64,000 bases of DNA from CAYRYU01 sp964428355 (GTDB lineage: Bacteria > Muiribacteriota > Ozemobacteria > Ozemobacterales > Ozemobacteraceae), in assembly GCA_964428355.1 (NCBI GenBank), contig CAYRYU010000003.1, positions 62,001 to 126,000 on the forward strand. The letters are read 5' to 3'. The notes beneath the pieces were generated by a model. The model was not told the origin of the DNA. It was given only the letters and a program-made list of their open reading frames with translations, and did not search any database. Of this stretch, positions 33,293 to 41,961 are shown one piece after another. The translations under genes and the position numbers were made by a program. How positions within the stretch are numbered: position 1 is the first letter of the stretch; each line of letters starts with the position of its first letter.

Positions 33293-34279
33293 TCAGGGGC
33301 CGGTTCGGGAGGATTTCGCGACCCCGTCCATCGAAACTTCAACGGCGAACTCCATTCCCATCCGGGGAACCGACCAGGCCCACTGGAAATGCCAGTAGAA
33401 CACCTTTCTCCCGGAATCGTACTGGAGGGTTGCCGAGCGAAGGTACTGGCTGGAAAGGTCCGGTTTCTCGGCTTCAAGGAGTTTTCGAACAATCTCCATG
33501 GCCTGGGGAAGTTCGATTGCGGGCCGGAAAAACCCCGCGCCGGCAGGTATCCCGGCTGGCGTGGCGGGAGCCGTGATCGGCGTGGAGGTATCAGTGGTTG
33601 ATCCGGCCTGCACTCCGGCAGGATTCATCGTACCGGTTGCGGCTTTATCCCCTCCGATGATGATTTCGAGCTCGTTCGAAACGACCCGGATTTTCGCAAT
33701 CCGAGCCAGGAGCTTGCGGTTCTCGATGATGTCCGGTTCACGTTTCGCCCAGAAGTCATTCTCTCCCCTGGAATTCCAATACTCCTCGGTGTAAGGACCG
33801 TACCACTCCACTTCTTTCTTGGCGTCGGTAGCATATTCCAGTTTGAGTTTGAACCTGCCGGGCGTCCAGAGGAAGAACCGGTCCAATTTAAGACCGGCGG
33901 GGTAAAGTTTCCGGGTTTCGCCGGGCTTCATCGAAAAGAACTCCCCGGGTTCGAGCGGATTCACGGTCTTGCACGCGGGGAACCGTTTCGGGGCTTGCCC
34001 TTCGAGGGGAACGACCGAGAGGAAGGCGTGGGGAAAACGGAACCGGGATTCGGAGCCATCCAGTGGCATTACAAGAACCATTTCGTTGCCTGAGGAGTTG
34101 GTTATCTCGACGTCGAGGATGATCTCCTCTCCCTGGTCGAAGCGGTTATCAGGGGTGGAAATCCGGATCTCGGGCAGTTGGGAAGCGGGCGTTGGTTGGG
34201 TCCCCGGCACAGCGAAAGCGGAAAAGGAATCCGCAAGGAACAAGGCTGCAACGATGGGCAGGTAAAACTTGAAATTCAT
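33293..34279 (-). CDS. Secreted protein of unknown function (328 aa)
   Basis: The signal peptide (FYLPIVAALFLADSFSAFA) is followed by an immunoglobulin-like beta domain (about residues 30-150: EIRISTPDNRFDQGEEIILDVEITNSSGNEMVLVM), the type found in DUF-class envelope proteins. A Thr/Pro/Ala-rich linker (about 215-245) leads to a C-terminal domain (250-328) ending in FYWHFQWAWSVPRMGMEFAVEVSMDG. It ends 12 bases from the convergent gene 32591-33280. No function is assigned. Confidence 0.72.
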   Translation of the reverse strand: MNFKFYLPIVAALFLADSFSAFAVPGTQPTPASQLPEIRISTPDNRFDQGEEIILDVEITNSSGNEMVLVMPLDGSESRFRFPHAFLSVVPLEGQAPKRFPACKTVNPLEPGEFFSMKPGETRKLYPAGLKLDRFFLWTPGRFKLKLEYATDAKKEVEWYGPYTEEYWNSRGENDFWAKREPDIIENRKLLARIAKIRVVSNELEIIIGGDKAATGTMNPAGVQAGSTTDTSTPITAPATPAGIPAGAGFFRPAIELPQAMEIVRKLLEAEKPDLSSQYLRSATLQYDSGRKVFYWHFQWAWSVPRMGMEFAVEVSMDGVAKSSRTGP

Positions 34280-34349
34280 TTTCCGATCCTCTCTTTGACG
34301 AACCTCTCCAGGGAAAACGTGGCCGCGGTTTCACGGATTTCTCCAGGCC

Positions 34350-34384
34350 CTGCGAACGGAAAAAGGGAGGCGAATGGGTTTCCC
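34350..34384 (-). terminator. Possible terminator of the cyclase gene
   Basis: On the minus strand an imperfect GAGGGA ... TCCCTTTTTCC stem with a T tract lies just past the stop at 34394. The stem is short, so this is tentative. Confidence 0.4.
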
Positions 34385-34393
34385 TTCCCTCTT

Positions 34394-36358
34394 TTACTTC
34401 GGGGGTCCGGATTTCTCGATGGCGAATCTTGTCAGTTCAACCGTTTCCTTGAGGACACCGTTGAGATACTCCCATTCCTTCGGATTCTTCCTCGCTTCCA
34501 GGCTGGTGAAAAGGACCAGCGCTCCCTCGAGGACCGCCCTGGCCTCCTTTCCACGCGGGCCGGATTCCTGCTCACGGAAATAGGCGACTCCATTCCTGCA
34601 AAGAAGGCGGTAGGCCTCGAAGTCCGACTGGGGTTCGAATCCGCCCAGGAGCAACTTGTGGAATTCCCAGAGATCGATCGACTCCGGTTTTTTTGCCTTC
34701 CAAAGTATCTGGTAAGCATTGTACCGCAAGGCCAGGGAAGCGGTCTGGGATGCCCAGGTCGGAATAACATCCTTGACCTCCTCGAAAAACCCATCCGCGA
34801 TTACCGAACAGATCCGGTTATGGAGTTCGGAGACCTCCTGGAGGGACTTTGGCGCGGCGGGGGGGAGGAGCTTGAACGTCTCCTTCAGCTGCTGGAAGTC
34901 GGCTCCTTTGAGCTTTTCCTCGAGCCAGGCAACCGATTTTTCGAGAGGATTCTGCTCTGGAAAGCCGTTCGTGTCGAGGAAGAAGAGGTTTCCCGCATGA
35001 AAACCGAACCTTTCGGGCTCGGTCAATTTCCCCGCGGAATCGAGAAAAATGAAGGCATTCAACCGTTCTTCGGGAATCTCGGAGGAAATCGATTTCCGGA
35101 ACGCCTCAACTGCGGGCGGATACCGTTGGGAAAGAAGTGCCCTGGTCTGGGCGGTGCCCTCGGAATATGGATTCTCCTTTGCAGAGCCGAGGAAAAGGGT
35201 TTTCCCGACAGTATCGTCGAGGTCGCCCTGTGTCTTCTGGGCAATGGAGAAAGCCGAAAAAACAGCATCCCCGGTGGGGCCGGTCTGGAAATCCGCTCCG
35301 AGATACCGGACGATGTGACGGTGGACCTCCAGGGCTTTCTCACCTTCCGGGAACTGCTTTTTCAACCGGTCGTAGATCTGTGTCGCACCGCGGTAATTGG
35401 CGTTGGGGGGCGTAAGGAGCATGCCTGCCCAGGCCAGCAGGATCGTCCGTTCGAGGTCTTCGGCTTTGAGAAAGGAGTACATCTCTTCACGCTTCTGGAG
35501 AAGTTCGTAGGCTTCTTCCGGAGCATTCCGGCGAAGCGCGATCTGGACTTCCTTCTCGACGATCGCTGAGATTCCCCTGTTCGGAAGGTCGATCCCGGGA
35601 AACTTCACGGAAAGCTCCTCGACCTTTTTCATTGCCAGTTCTATGTCATCCTTCTCGAGGGCTTCCTGCATCTGTCGGTAGTACAAATCCGGGGTTTCGG
35701 CAAAGTTCCTGTACCAGAATCCGAAACAGACGACAGAGAGAAGGATTACGGCAAAAGCTATGAGGATCGGCGATCGGCTGGAAGACCCCGGTTTTCCTTC
35801 GCCCGAATCGAGCCGGGTGATCAGGGATCGGTAATCTGCCGACTGGGAATCGACAAGTACCCGGAACACCTTGATCTGTTCGGGGATTCCGCGGAAAAGT
35901 CGAAAGCCGATTTCGCTGGAGGGAACTTCGGCCCGGTTCATTGCCAGATAGGTCGACTCGGTGAAATAGACCTCGTTGGGTTCGGTTATCCCTTCCAGGC
36001 GGGAAGCAAGGTTCACGGCCTCCCCGAAAACGTCGTTCTTGATCATTTCGACTTCGCCGGTATTGATCGCCACCCGGACAAGGATTCTCTCCTGTTCCCC
36101 GACTTTCGAGTTGAACTCCCTGAGCTTTTCCTGCATCAGGATTCCACAAAGAACCGCATTCGTGGCCGACTCGAAGGTTACAAGAAGGGCGTCCCCGATC
36201 GTCTTGACGATCGTTCCGGAAAACCGGGATATCACGGGGTAGAGAAGCTCCTCGTGCTTCTTGAGGAGGTTGGCCAGGTCCTCCCGGGAGGCCGACGAAG
36301 CCTTCTCCGTGAACCCCTTGATGTCCGTGAACATGATCGTCAGGACTTTGCTTTCCAT
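34394..36358 (-). CDS. Class III adenylate/guanylate cyclase with membrane anchor and helical-repeat periplasmic domain (654 aa)
   Basis: The cyclase domain is N-terminal (residues 1-185). Both metal Asp are present (Asp12 in TIMFTDIKGFTEK, Asp56 in TIGDALLVTFE), and VNLASRLEGI completes the fold. A single membrane helix follows at about 225-245 (ILIAFAVILLSVVCFGFWY). The 400-residue C-terminal part is helical and TPR-like (MQEALEKDDIELAMKKVEELSVKF). This is the reverse of the usual order, with the catalytic domain first and the sensor-like region exported. The ATG at 36358 has GGAGAAGGAAGC; the longer frame lacks support. Confidence 0.85.
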   Translation of the reverse strand: MESKVLTIMFTDIKGFTEKASSASREDLANLLKKHEELLYPVISRFSGTIVKTIGDALLVTFESATNAVLCGILMQEKLREFNSKVGEQERILVRVAINTGEVEMIKNDVFGEAVNLASRLEGITEPNEVYFTESTYLAMNRAEVPSSEIGFRLFRGIPEQIKVFRVLVDSQSADYRSLITRLDSGEGKPGSSSRSPILIAFAVILLSVVCFGFWYRNFAETPDLYYRQMQEALEKDDIELAMKKVEELSVKFPGIDLPNRGISAIVEKEVQIALRRNAPEEAYELLQKREEMYSFLKAEDLERTILLAWAGMLLTPPNANYRGATQIYDRLKKQFPEGEKALEVHRHIVRYLGADFQTGPTGDAVFSAFSIAQKTQGDLDDTVGKTLFLGSAKENPYSEGTAQTRALLSQRYPPAVEAFRKSISSEIPEERLNAFIFLDSAGKLTEPERFGFHAGNLFFLDTNGFPEQNPLEKSVAWLEEKLKGADFQQLKETFKLLPPAAPKSLQEVSELHNRICSVIADGFFEEVKDVIPTWASQTASLALRYNAYQILWKAKKPESIDLWEFHKLLLGGFEPQSDFEAYRLLCRNGVAYFREQESGPRGKEARAVLEGALVLFTSLEARKNPKEWEYLNGVLKETVELTRFAIEKSGPPK

Positions 36359-36523
36359 GCTTCCTTCTCCGTGGGGTCGATTTTCCCGGAAGGGACCGTA
36401 AGAACCGTTATACCACAATTCCAGCCACCCCGTGAATCGGGTTTCCGGCCCTCCTCACTTCCGGGGAAGGAAGAAAGCTGGTAGACTTGGCTGGAAATCC
36501 GGCCGAGGCCAAGAGGAGAACGA

Positions 36524-39352
36524 ATGTCCCCCGAGTTGGAACTGAAACCCCAATCCTGGGTAAGAGGGGTATTCCAGACCTTCGTCTTCACCATTCTGTT
36601 CTGGGAAATCATGGTCATGTTCGCGGGTCTTGGAAGGGACATCATCATCGACGGCGCGGGTTACCAGGGCAAAGACCACCTGGTCGTCCTGTTTATCCTG
36701 GTGAATTCGACCTTCCTATGGAAGACCCTTCAGCCTTCAGCCAGCCTCGAAACCCTTAGCTTCGCCTGTCTCTGGCTTTGCCTTCCAGCAATTTTCAATC
36801 CGCATGGCGTGGGGGGGCTTCAGGTCCTCGAGCAGCACTTCATCGTCCTCATGGCAGGTCTGATTTTTTCGTGGCTGGGGCTTTTCCTTTTCCGTGCTTC
36901 GGGAATCAGGGGCAGGATTTTCTTCGTCTGCCTCTTTTCCGCGATCGTACCGTCCGTTTTCCTCATTCAGGGACTGTGGAAACAGTACAACCTCCTCGAC
37001 CGGCATGCCCTCTGGCAGATCACGGAAGAGGCCGTCGCCACTCAGGTCGCCCGGCTCGACCTTTCCCTCCACCAGAGTCTGTCCCGCGCGATCGCCCGGA
37101 TCCTGGGATTTTCTTACCCAGGGAAACTCATGATCCGGGAAAGGTCGACGGAGGAGATCGTCCGCACCGCAAGAGAAGAGGGCTTCGAGGATTTCGAGGT
37201 GGTCACCGTCAGCTGCCCCGGCAGCGACTTCGGAACCCCTCCCCTGCGGCTCCCGCAGGCGAGTGTTTCGGGGACCCCTGGCTCAAAGCCCTCAAAGACG
37301 CGCCAAAGAGGGACTTGTCTTCCCGGCCCCACTGAACCCACTTTTCCCCCTGTGCCGGAGATGGCCGCAGAAGCGGAAACCATGGGCCGGTTCAGATTGG
37401 GTGAGCTGGGAACCGACTCCGGGACCCTCTACCGCTTCCTCGTGAAACACGGTGAAAACAGGCTCGAAACCATGGCAAGCGGGTCACTTCTCATCATCTC
37501 GTCCCTTTCGGGAATCGGGGCAACCGAGACCTGCCTCCTGGCATTTCCGACCCCTGGCTCGACGGGCACATCCACACTCACCGTCTGCCGGTTCCCTCTT
37601 ACCCAATGGATCGCCCGCCGGGTAAGAAGTGCCTCTTTCCAAGACCTGGACATTTCCGTCGACTACCCGTTCGACCCCGCCGTCCTGGGAGGGAAATCGC
37701 GAAATGGGATCAAAGATAAGGACTCATCCGCCCGGGGTTCGAGAAGGGTGATTCTTCGAGGGGCAGTCCAGGATCTTCAGAGTGACGGACAATTTTCCGC
37801 CACGATTACTGACGAAGGATCTGAATGGGAATGGGGAAAGGGGAGAAGATGGCTGAAACCTCAGGTCTTCTCGAAGTTCCCCGGGCGAAACATGGTCTTT
37901 CAAGACCCCGACAGAGGGGACTCCTTCTTCTTTGCGTTCGAGTTCGCGGTCAGCCGAAACCCGTTCCTAGTCAAGATCTCTCTTTCAGGAGCGGAACTGG
38001 TCCTCAAACGGAGCCAGGTCGTAATCGGATATGTCGGCGCACTGGGACTGCTTCTCAGTGCCATGTTGAGCGTTTTCTTCAGCCGGACGATCAGCGACCC
38101 GCTCCTCGAGATCACGGCGGTTGCCCGGAAAATCCGGGACGGGGACCTCGATGTCGATTTTCCCCCCGGGATTGAAAAGGACGAGCTGGGGGAACTGACA
38201 TCCACACTTTCGATAATGTCGGAGAGATTGAAGGGCAGGATCTCGGTCGCCAACCAAAAGCTCCTGAACGAGAAAACCAAGCTTGAAGCCCTCGTGGAAA
38301 CAACCAGGGAAGGAATCTTCCTGATCACATCGGAGGGCCGGATCAGCTTCGCGAATCCGTCCGCACGGCAATGGTTCGGGGGGGAAACAGGGCGGGAGTG
38401 TGAAGACAAGGACTTCCTGGCTGTCCTCGGATCCATCGGAGAGAAATTCCAGCCTCCGCTACCCATCAGCTGGGATTCCGTCCCTTCGGGGTTCCACACC
38501 GTTTGCGAACTCGACATGCCACGGGAGGGGGAGAAGAAGGCGATCAGCCTGTATATCCTCGCTCTGCGCCGGACAACGGCTGACGAGGTGCCCGAACCCG
38601 AAGAAGCCGGGTTTCTCGCAGTCTGCCGGGACATCACCTTCGAGAGAACCGTCGATCGGATGAAAAGCGAGATCGTATCCATGGTTTCCCACGAGCTCCG
38701 CACTCCCCTCACTTCGATCCAGGCCTATACAGAGATGATCCTCGACGAGGAGGCCGACGACCCCGAGACCCGGCGGGAATACCTGGGAATCATCTATGAC
38801 GAATCCGAAAGGCTTACAAGGCTCATCAACGAGTTTCTCGACCTGTCCAGGATCGAGTCGGGCCGTCGCGAAATGAAACCGGAAAAATTCTGCCTTTGCG
38901 AACTGACAAGGGAGATCGTCAAGCTCCTTGCCGGACAGGCAGCCGAGAAAGCCCTGGTTCTAGAAACCGCTTTGCCGGAAACCGCGATCGTCACGGCTGA
39001 CAAGGACCTTGCCAAGCAGGCGGGGTTGAACCTCCTCAGCAACGCCGTGAAGTATACCCCCCGCGAAGGCAGGGTCAAGGTGAGCATTGAAGCCTTGTCT
39101 GAAGACACCCGCTCCGGATTCGCCTGGCGTTTCGAGGATACCGGAATCGGATTGACCCCTTCTGAGCGGGAGAAACTTTTCACAAAATTCTTCCGCTCGG
39201 AGTCGGAGGTCGTGCGGTCTGTCAAGGGAACCGGCCTCGGACTGGCGCTGGTCCGGCAGATCGTGGAATCCCACCGTTGGGAAATTCGCGTTGAAAGCAC
39301 CTTCGGCAAAGGCTCCAGCTTCACGATCAATCTCTTTGAACCGGGAACCTAA
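36524..39352 (+). CDS. Large membrane sensor histidine kinase: 6 TM, HAMP, PAS, HisKA, HATPase (942 aa)
   Basis: Five N-terminal membrane segments (residues about 18-150) are followed by a large extracytoplasmic region (about 150-495), a sixth helix (497-522), HAMP, a PAS-like domain (LVETTREGIFLITSEGRISFANPSA), the phospho-acceptor His723 (VSHELRTPLTSIQAYTEM), and an ATPase with N box (LNLLSNAVKYTP), G1 (EDTGIGL) and G2 (GTGLGLAL). AGAGGAG precedes the ATG. Codons about 238-252 come from a 43-bp hairpin repeat (37235-37277) inserted in frame in the extracytoplasmic part. No response regulator lies beside it. Confidence 0.9.
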   Translation: MSPELELKPQSWVRGVFQTFVFTILFWEIMVMFAGLGRDIIIDGAGYQGKDHLVVLFILVNSTFLWKTLQPSASLETLSFACLWLCLPAIFNPHGVGGLQVLEQHFIVLMAGLIFSWLGLFLFRASGIRGRIFFVCLFSAIVPSVFLIQGLWKQYNLLDRHALWQITEEAVATQVARLDLSLHQSLSRAIARILGFSYPGKLMIRERSTEEIVRTAREEGFEDFEVVTVSCPGSDFGTPPLRLPQASVSGTPGSKPSKTRQRGTCLPGPTEPTFPPVPEMAAEAETMGRFRLGELGTDSGTLYRFLVKHGENRLETMASGSLLIISSLSGIGATETCLLAFPTPGSTGTSTLTVCRFPLTQWIARRVRSASFQDLDISVDYPFDPAVLGGKSRNGIKDKDSSARGSRRVILRGAVQDLQSDGQFSATITDEGSEWEWGKGRRWLKPQVFSKFPGRNMVFQDPDRGDSFFFAFEFAVSRNPFLVKISLSGAELVLKRSQVVIGYVGALGLLLSAMLSVFFSRTISDPLLEITAVARKIRDGDLDVDFPPGIEKDELGELTSTLSIMSERLKGRISVANQKLLNEKTKLEALVETTREGIFLITSEGRISFANPSARQWFGGETGRECEDKDFLAVLGSIGEKFQPPLPISWDSVPSGFHTVCELDMPREGEKKAISLYILALRRTTADEVPEPEEAGFLAVCRDITFERTVDRMKSEIVSMVSHELRTPLTSIQAYTEMILDEEADDPETRREYLGIIYDESERLTRLINEFLDLSRIESGRREMKPEKFCLCELTREIVKLLAGQAAEKALVLETALPETAIVTADKDLAKQAGLNLLSNAVKYTPREGRVKVSIEALSEDTRSGFAWRFEDTGIGLTPSEREKLFTKFFRSESEVVRSVKGTGLGLALVRQIVESHRWEIRVESTFGKGSSFTINLFEPGT
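37235..37277. repeat. 43-bp hairpin element inside the histidine kinase gene
   Basis: It is 41/43 identical to 24916-24958, including CCTGCGG-CTC-CCGCAGG and CGAGTGTTTCGGG. The insertion adds 15 residues (TPPLRLPQASVSGTP) without shifting the frame. Confidence 0.85.
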
Positions 39353-39356
39353 ATCG

Positions 39357-39425
39357 GGGACCTTAAATCGGGGACATGAGAATCTTTTCGAAGAAAAGAT
39401 TCTCATGTCCCCGATTTAAGGTCCC
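39357..39425. repeat. 43-bp palindrome, copy 2, within a 69-bp perfect inverted repeat (loop GAA)
   Basis: The core (39370-39412) has the same 20-bp arms as copy 1. Here the arms extend another 13 bases (GGGACCTTAAATC and its complement) to 33 bp each with no mismatch. It starts four bases after the kinase stop and would form a very strong RNA hairpin. Confidence 0.95.
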
Positions 39426-39648
39426 TCCTCGAAAAGCCCGATCCCAGGCCCGTCCGATCTCCCGGCAGGAGGCTAAGCTCTTCCAGTCCAGCGATCAGGG
39501 AGGGTGGCGGAAATGTGGTCCGGGGGGGGGAGACCGGCCGGAGGAAAATCAGCAGGTGTGTCGGTCACGGAAGCGTTTGGGCCAGATTGGCAAGCTCGAC
39601 GAGGTTGCGGGGATCCCAACAACCGGACAGCCTGCCGCTTTTCCTGGG
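39426..39648. other. Gap between the palindrome and the convergent hydrolase gene
   Basis: No gene supported. After the hydrolase stop the same minus-strand frame reads 27 more codons (ending NLVELANLAQTLP) that look faintly coding, but there is no start or ribosome site. Nothing else is recognised. Confidence 0.4.
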
Positions 39649-41277
39649 TCACCAGGGTCGGGCACGCCTTCCCTGATCCAGGAGGGAACGGATCTCCTCG
39701 CGGGAAAATGAGGACTCCAAAGAATGGGGAAGGCTCCCTGGAGCGGTCATTTTTGCTCTCCCGAAGCCCCGTTTTGCCGCGCCGGAGACGAACTCCCGGA
39801 CTTTCGGCATAACCAGATCGGGACGTTCCTGGAATCCCCCGTGGCCGCAACCTGGAAGCAGTACCAGTTCCGCTTTCTCGCCCATCAATTCCTTCATCAT
39901 CCGGCCGTATTTTGGAGGGCAGGTAGGATCGAACTCCCCCACAAAGATGAGAGTTGGGGCCTTGATGGAGGAAAGCCGGTCGATCAGGTCGAATCGCCTG
40001 AAATCAAGGTGTCCGAACGGTTTCATCATCTGCCGACGGTTTTCATAGACCGCCCGGTCGATAAACTGGTGGGAGAAGATTGGGTATTTCGGTCCATTAA
40101 CCAGGTTTTCATGGATGACCTCCTCGTCCTGCACTTCGGAAACATTGATGGAGTACATTGTCAGACTTGGTTGCAGGATATCCGGCTTGAGTCCGAGCAA
40201 GTGATCGAGGATGATGGAGGTTCCCGATGCTGCCAGATCCTTTACCATCCGGTCGAGGGCCGCTTGCCCGGGGGGGGAATAAAGGAGCAGTGATGCGTAG
40301 GAGACAAAGTCGTCGGCGGACATCCCCGGCGAGCCCTCGGGAAACTGGATTGTACCGGAGGCGAACCTCTCAAGGACCCGTTCAAATCTTTCCTGCATTC
40401 CCGGGAACTTCGCTTTCTCGACCAAGGACAGGTTGTCGGACAGGTTTCCGGCAGAATTGGTATAGTAATCATAGCTGGGGGGGGCGGAATGTACAACCAA
40501 GGCAGAAAGGGATTCAGGGAAAGCGAGAGCATACGTCATCGCCACGCAACCACCGTAGGATTCGCCCAGAACGGCGATCTTTTCCCGTTTGATCACCTGC
40601 CGGCGCAGCTCTTCGATGTCCCGGGCGTTGTTTTCGGTGGAGTAAAATTCGAAAAGGGGGCCCGTACCGCTTGCGAAAGAAGGGAGTCCCAGGGTGTTGT
40701 GGAGGCTGCAACGGACGCGAAGGTCCTTTTCCAATTGATAGGTCCCGGATTGGGGACAGACCGGCAGGGTTCCCTGAAGCGAGTCGGTTCCGGTCACCAA
40801 ATCCAATAGGGAGGGGAGTTCCGGGCCGGGGTGACCGTCCTTCCAATTCTGGGCTGCGTCTTCAAGAAGAAGCAGATTCTTCCGACAGTTCGTGAAACCC
40901 TGGACCGCAGGCTGGTCGTTCAAGGGCGATGACTTGCCGTTCCCTCTCTGGTCATAGAGGAAAATCTCATACTCGTTCGCCAACTCCCGGAAGGGCTCCT
41001 TGAAACTTCCGTCTGGAAGCGGGACATGAAACCCCTGGTGGTCGAAGCCTGGGCCGCCGTTGATCAACACCAGGGCTTCGCGGGGTTCCGAAGCGCAGCA
41101 GAGCCGTTCCCAGTAGATTTCGATTGTCTTGCCATCAGGATGGCTATAATCCTCCGGAACGGCAATGAAACCGGAGGAATAGACGTTCGGATCGGGAATC
41201 GCCGCCATCGCAGGAAAGAGAAGGAACCTCCCCAGGATCACCAAAGAGGCCAAAACCAAGCGAGGAAAGCTTCTCAT
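39649..41277 (-). CDS. Secreted alpha/beta hydrolase, proline iminopeptidase/TAP-like (542 aa)
   Basis: A signal peptide (LVLASLVILGRFLLFPAMA) is followed by a tripeptidyl-peptidase-like hydrolase fold: LVLINGGPG (oxyanion), YDQRGNGKSS, nucleophile elbow VLGESYGGC, a helical lid, VGEFDPTCPP (Asp) and LPGCGHGGF (His). The triad is complete. TAP-like enzymes cleave N-terminal Pro or tripeptides outside the cytoplasm. The ATG at 41277 has AAGGAGAGAGAGA; the frame extends 15 codons further without support. Confidence 0.85.
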   Translation of the reverse strand: MRSFPRLVLASLVILGRFLLFPAMAAIPDPNVYSSGFIAVPEDYSHPDGKTIEIYWERLCCASEPREALVLINGGPGFDHQGFHVPLPDGSFKEPFRELANEYEIFLYDQRGNGKSSPLNDQPAVQGFTNCRKNLLLLEDAAQNWKDGHPGPELPSLLDLVTGTDSLQGTLPVCPQSGTYQLEKDLRVRCSLHNTLGLPSFASGTGPLFEFYSTENNARDIEELRRQVIKREKIAVLGESYGGCVAMTYALAFPESLSALVVHSAPPSYDYYTNSAGNLSDNLSLVEKAKFPGMQERFERVLERFASGTIQFPEGSPGMSADDFVSYASLLLYSPPGQAALDRMVKDLAASGTSIILDHLLGLKPDILQPSLTMYSINVSEVQDEEVIHENLVNGPKYPIFSHQFIDRAVYENRRQMMKPFGHLDFRRFDLIDRLSSIKAPTLIFVGEFDPTCPPKYGRMMKELMGEKAELVLLPGCGHGGFQERPDLVMPKVREFVSGAAKRGFGRAKMTAPGSLPHSLESSFSREEIRSLLDQGRRARPW

Positions 41278-41397
41278 TCTCTCTCTCCTTTCTTCCCGTC
41301 GAGGATTTCCGGAGTTGCACATAAGAACGAAGAGTGATGGCTTGCCGTTGGGTTTCCTGATTCCTCTAAAGCGGACCGGAATCCTTTTAGTTGAATT

Positions 41398-41440
41398 GGG
41401 GACATGAGAATCTTTTCGGCGAAAAGATTCTCATGTCCCC
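41398..41440. repeat. 43-bp perfect palindrome, copy 3 (loop GGC)
   Basis: The same 20-bp arms as copies 1 and 2 with loop GGC. It sits between the divergent genes at 41277 (-) and 41491 (+), 12 bases upstream of the YhbY promoter. Confidence 0.95.
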
Positions 41441-41452
41441 GATTCAAGATCC

Positions 41453-41481
41453 TTGATTGGAAACGCGGAGCGCGATAACAT
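41453..41481 (+). promoter_or_regulatory. Promoter of the yhbY gene, near-leaderless
   Basis: TTGATT (41453-41458), 17-base spacer, TAACAT (41476-41481). The ATG follows nine bases later with no Shine-Dalgarno sequence. Confidence 0.6.
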
Positions 41482-41490
41482 CAGCGATAT

Positions 41491-41961
41491 ATGAAATTGA
41501 ACTCGAAACAACGCAAGGAACTCGAGGCACTCGCAAACGACCTCGCTCCGGCAATCCGCCTGGGGAAAAACGGCGTCACCCCGACCTTCGTCCAGTCCGT
41601 TCGCGAGAACCTTGCCGCGCAGGAACTCGTAAAAATCAAGATCCTCGACAATGCCACGGTCGACCGGAACGAGGTTGCCGAAGACCTCGTCGGAAAAACG
41701 GGAGCAATGCTGGTTCGCGTGATTGGCAGAACGATCATTCTTTTCCGGCCCAACCCCGAAAAGAAGGGACGAATCCTTCTCTCCGGGAGCGAATCAGGAG
41801 AGGAAAATGGCGAACCCGCAGCCTCCGGCAACCGGATTCCCCGCGATCGTCCGCCCATGAACCGGCGGGGGTCCTCCCGACGGGAAACGGAAGGGATTCA
41901 GAAGCGGTCCCCCGGGACCGAGATGAGATGGAAAAGAAAGTCCTCCCCGATCCGACGGTGA
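41491..41961 (+). CDS. yhbY: YhbY/CRM-domain RNA-binding protein (156 aa)
   Basis: Residues 1-95 form a CRM (CRS1-YhbY) domain: LNSKQRKELEALANDLAPAIRLGKNGVT contains the conserved GKxG loop, and GAMLVRVIGRTIILFRP the final strand. YhbY associates with pre-50S ribosomal particles. A basic, disordered tail of about 55 residues (RRGSSRRETEGIQKR) is longer than in E. coli and could add RNA affinity. Its last 34 bases overlap the next gene in another frame. Confidence 0.88.
   Translation: MKLNSKQRKELEALANDLAPAIRLGKNGVTPTFVQSVRENLAAQELVKIKILDNATVDRNEVAEDLVGKTGAMLVRVIGRTIILFRPNPEKKGRILLSGSESGEENGEPAASGNRIPRDRPPMNRRGSSRRETEGIQKRSPGTEMRWKRKSSPIRR

Noticed and set aside
39566..39648. In-frame continuation after the hydrolase stop as an extended C-terminus
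   Set aside because: The stop codon is clear, and only about 27 codons follow; there is no evidence for read-through.
39473..39850. 125-aa minus-strand frame past the hydrolase gene
   Set aside because: It mostly overlaps the hydrolase gene in another frame and has no coding character.
23241..41440. 43-bp palindromes as a CRISPR array
   Set aside because: The copies are single, thousands of bases apart, with no spacers and no cas genes.
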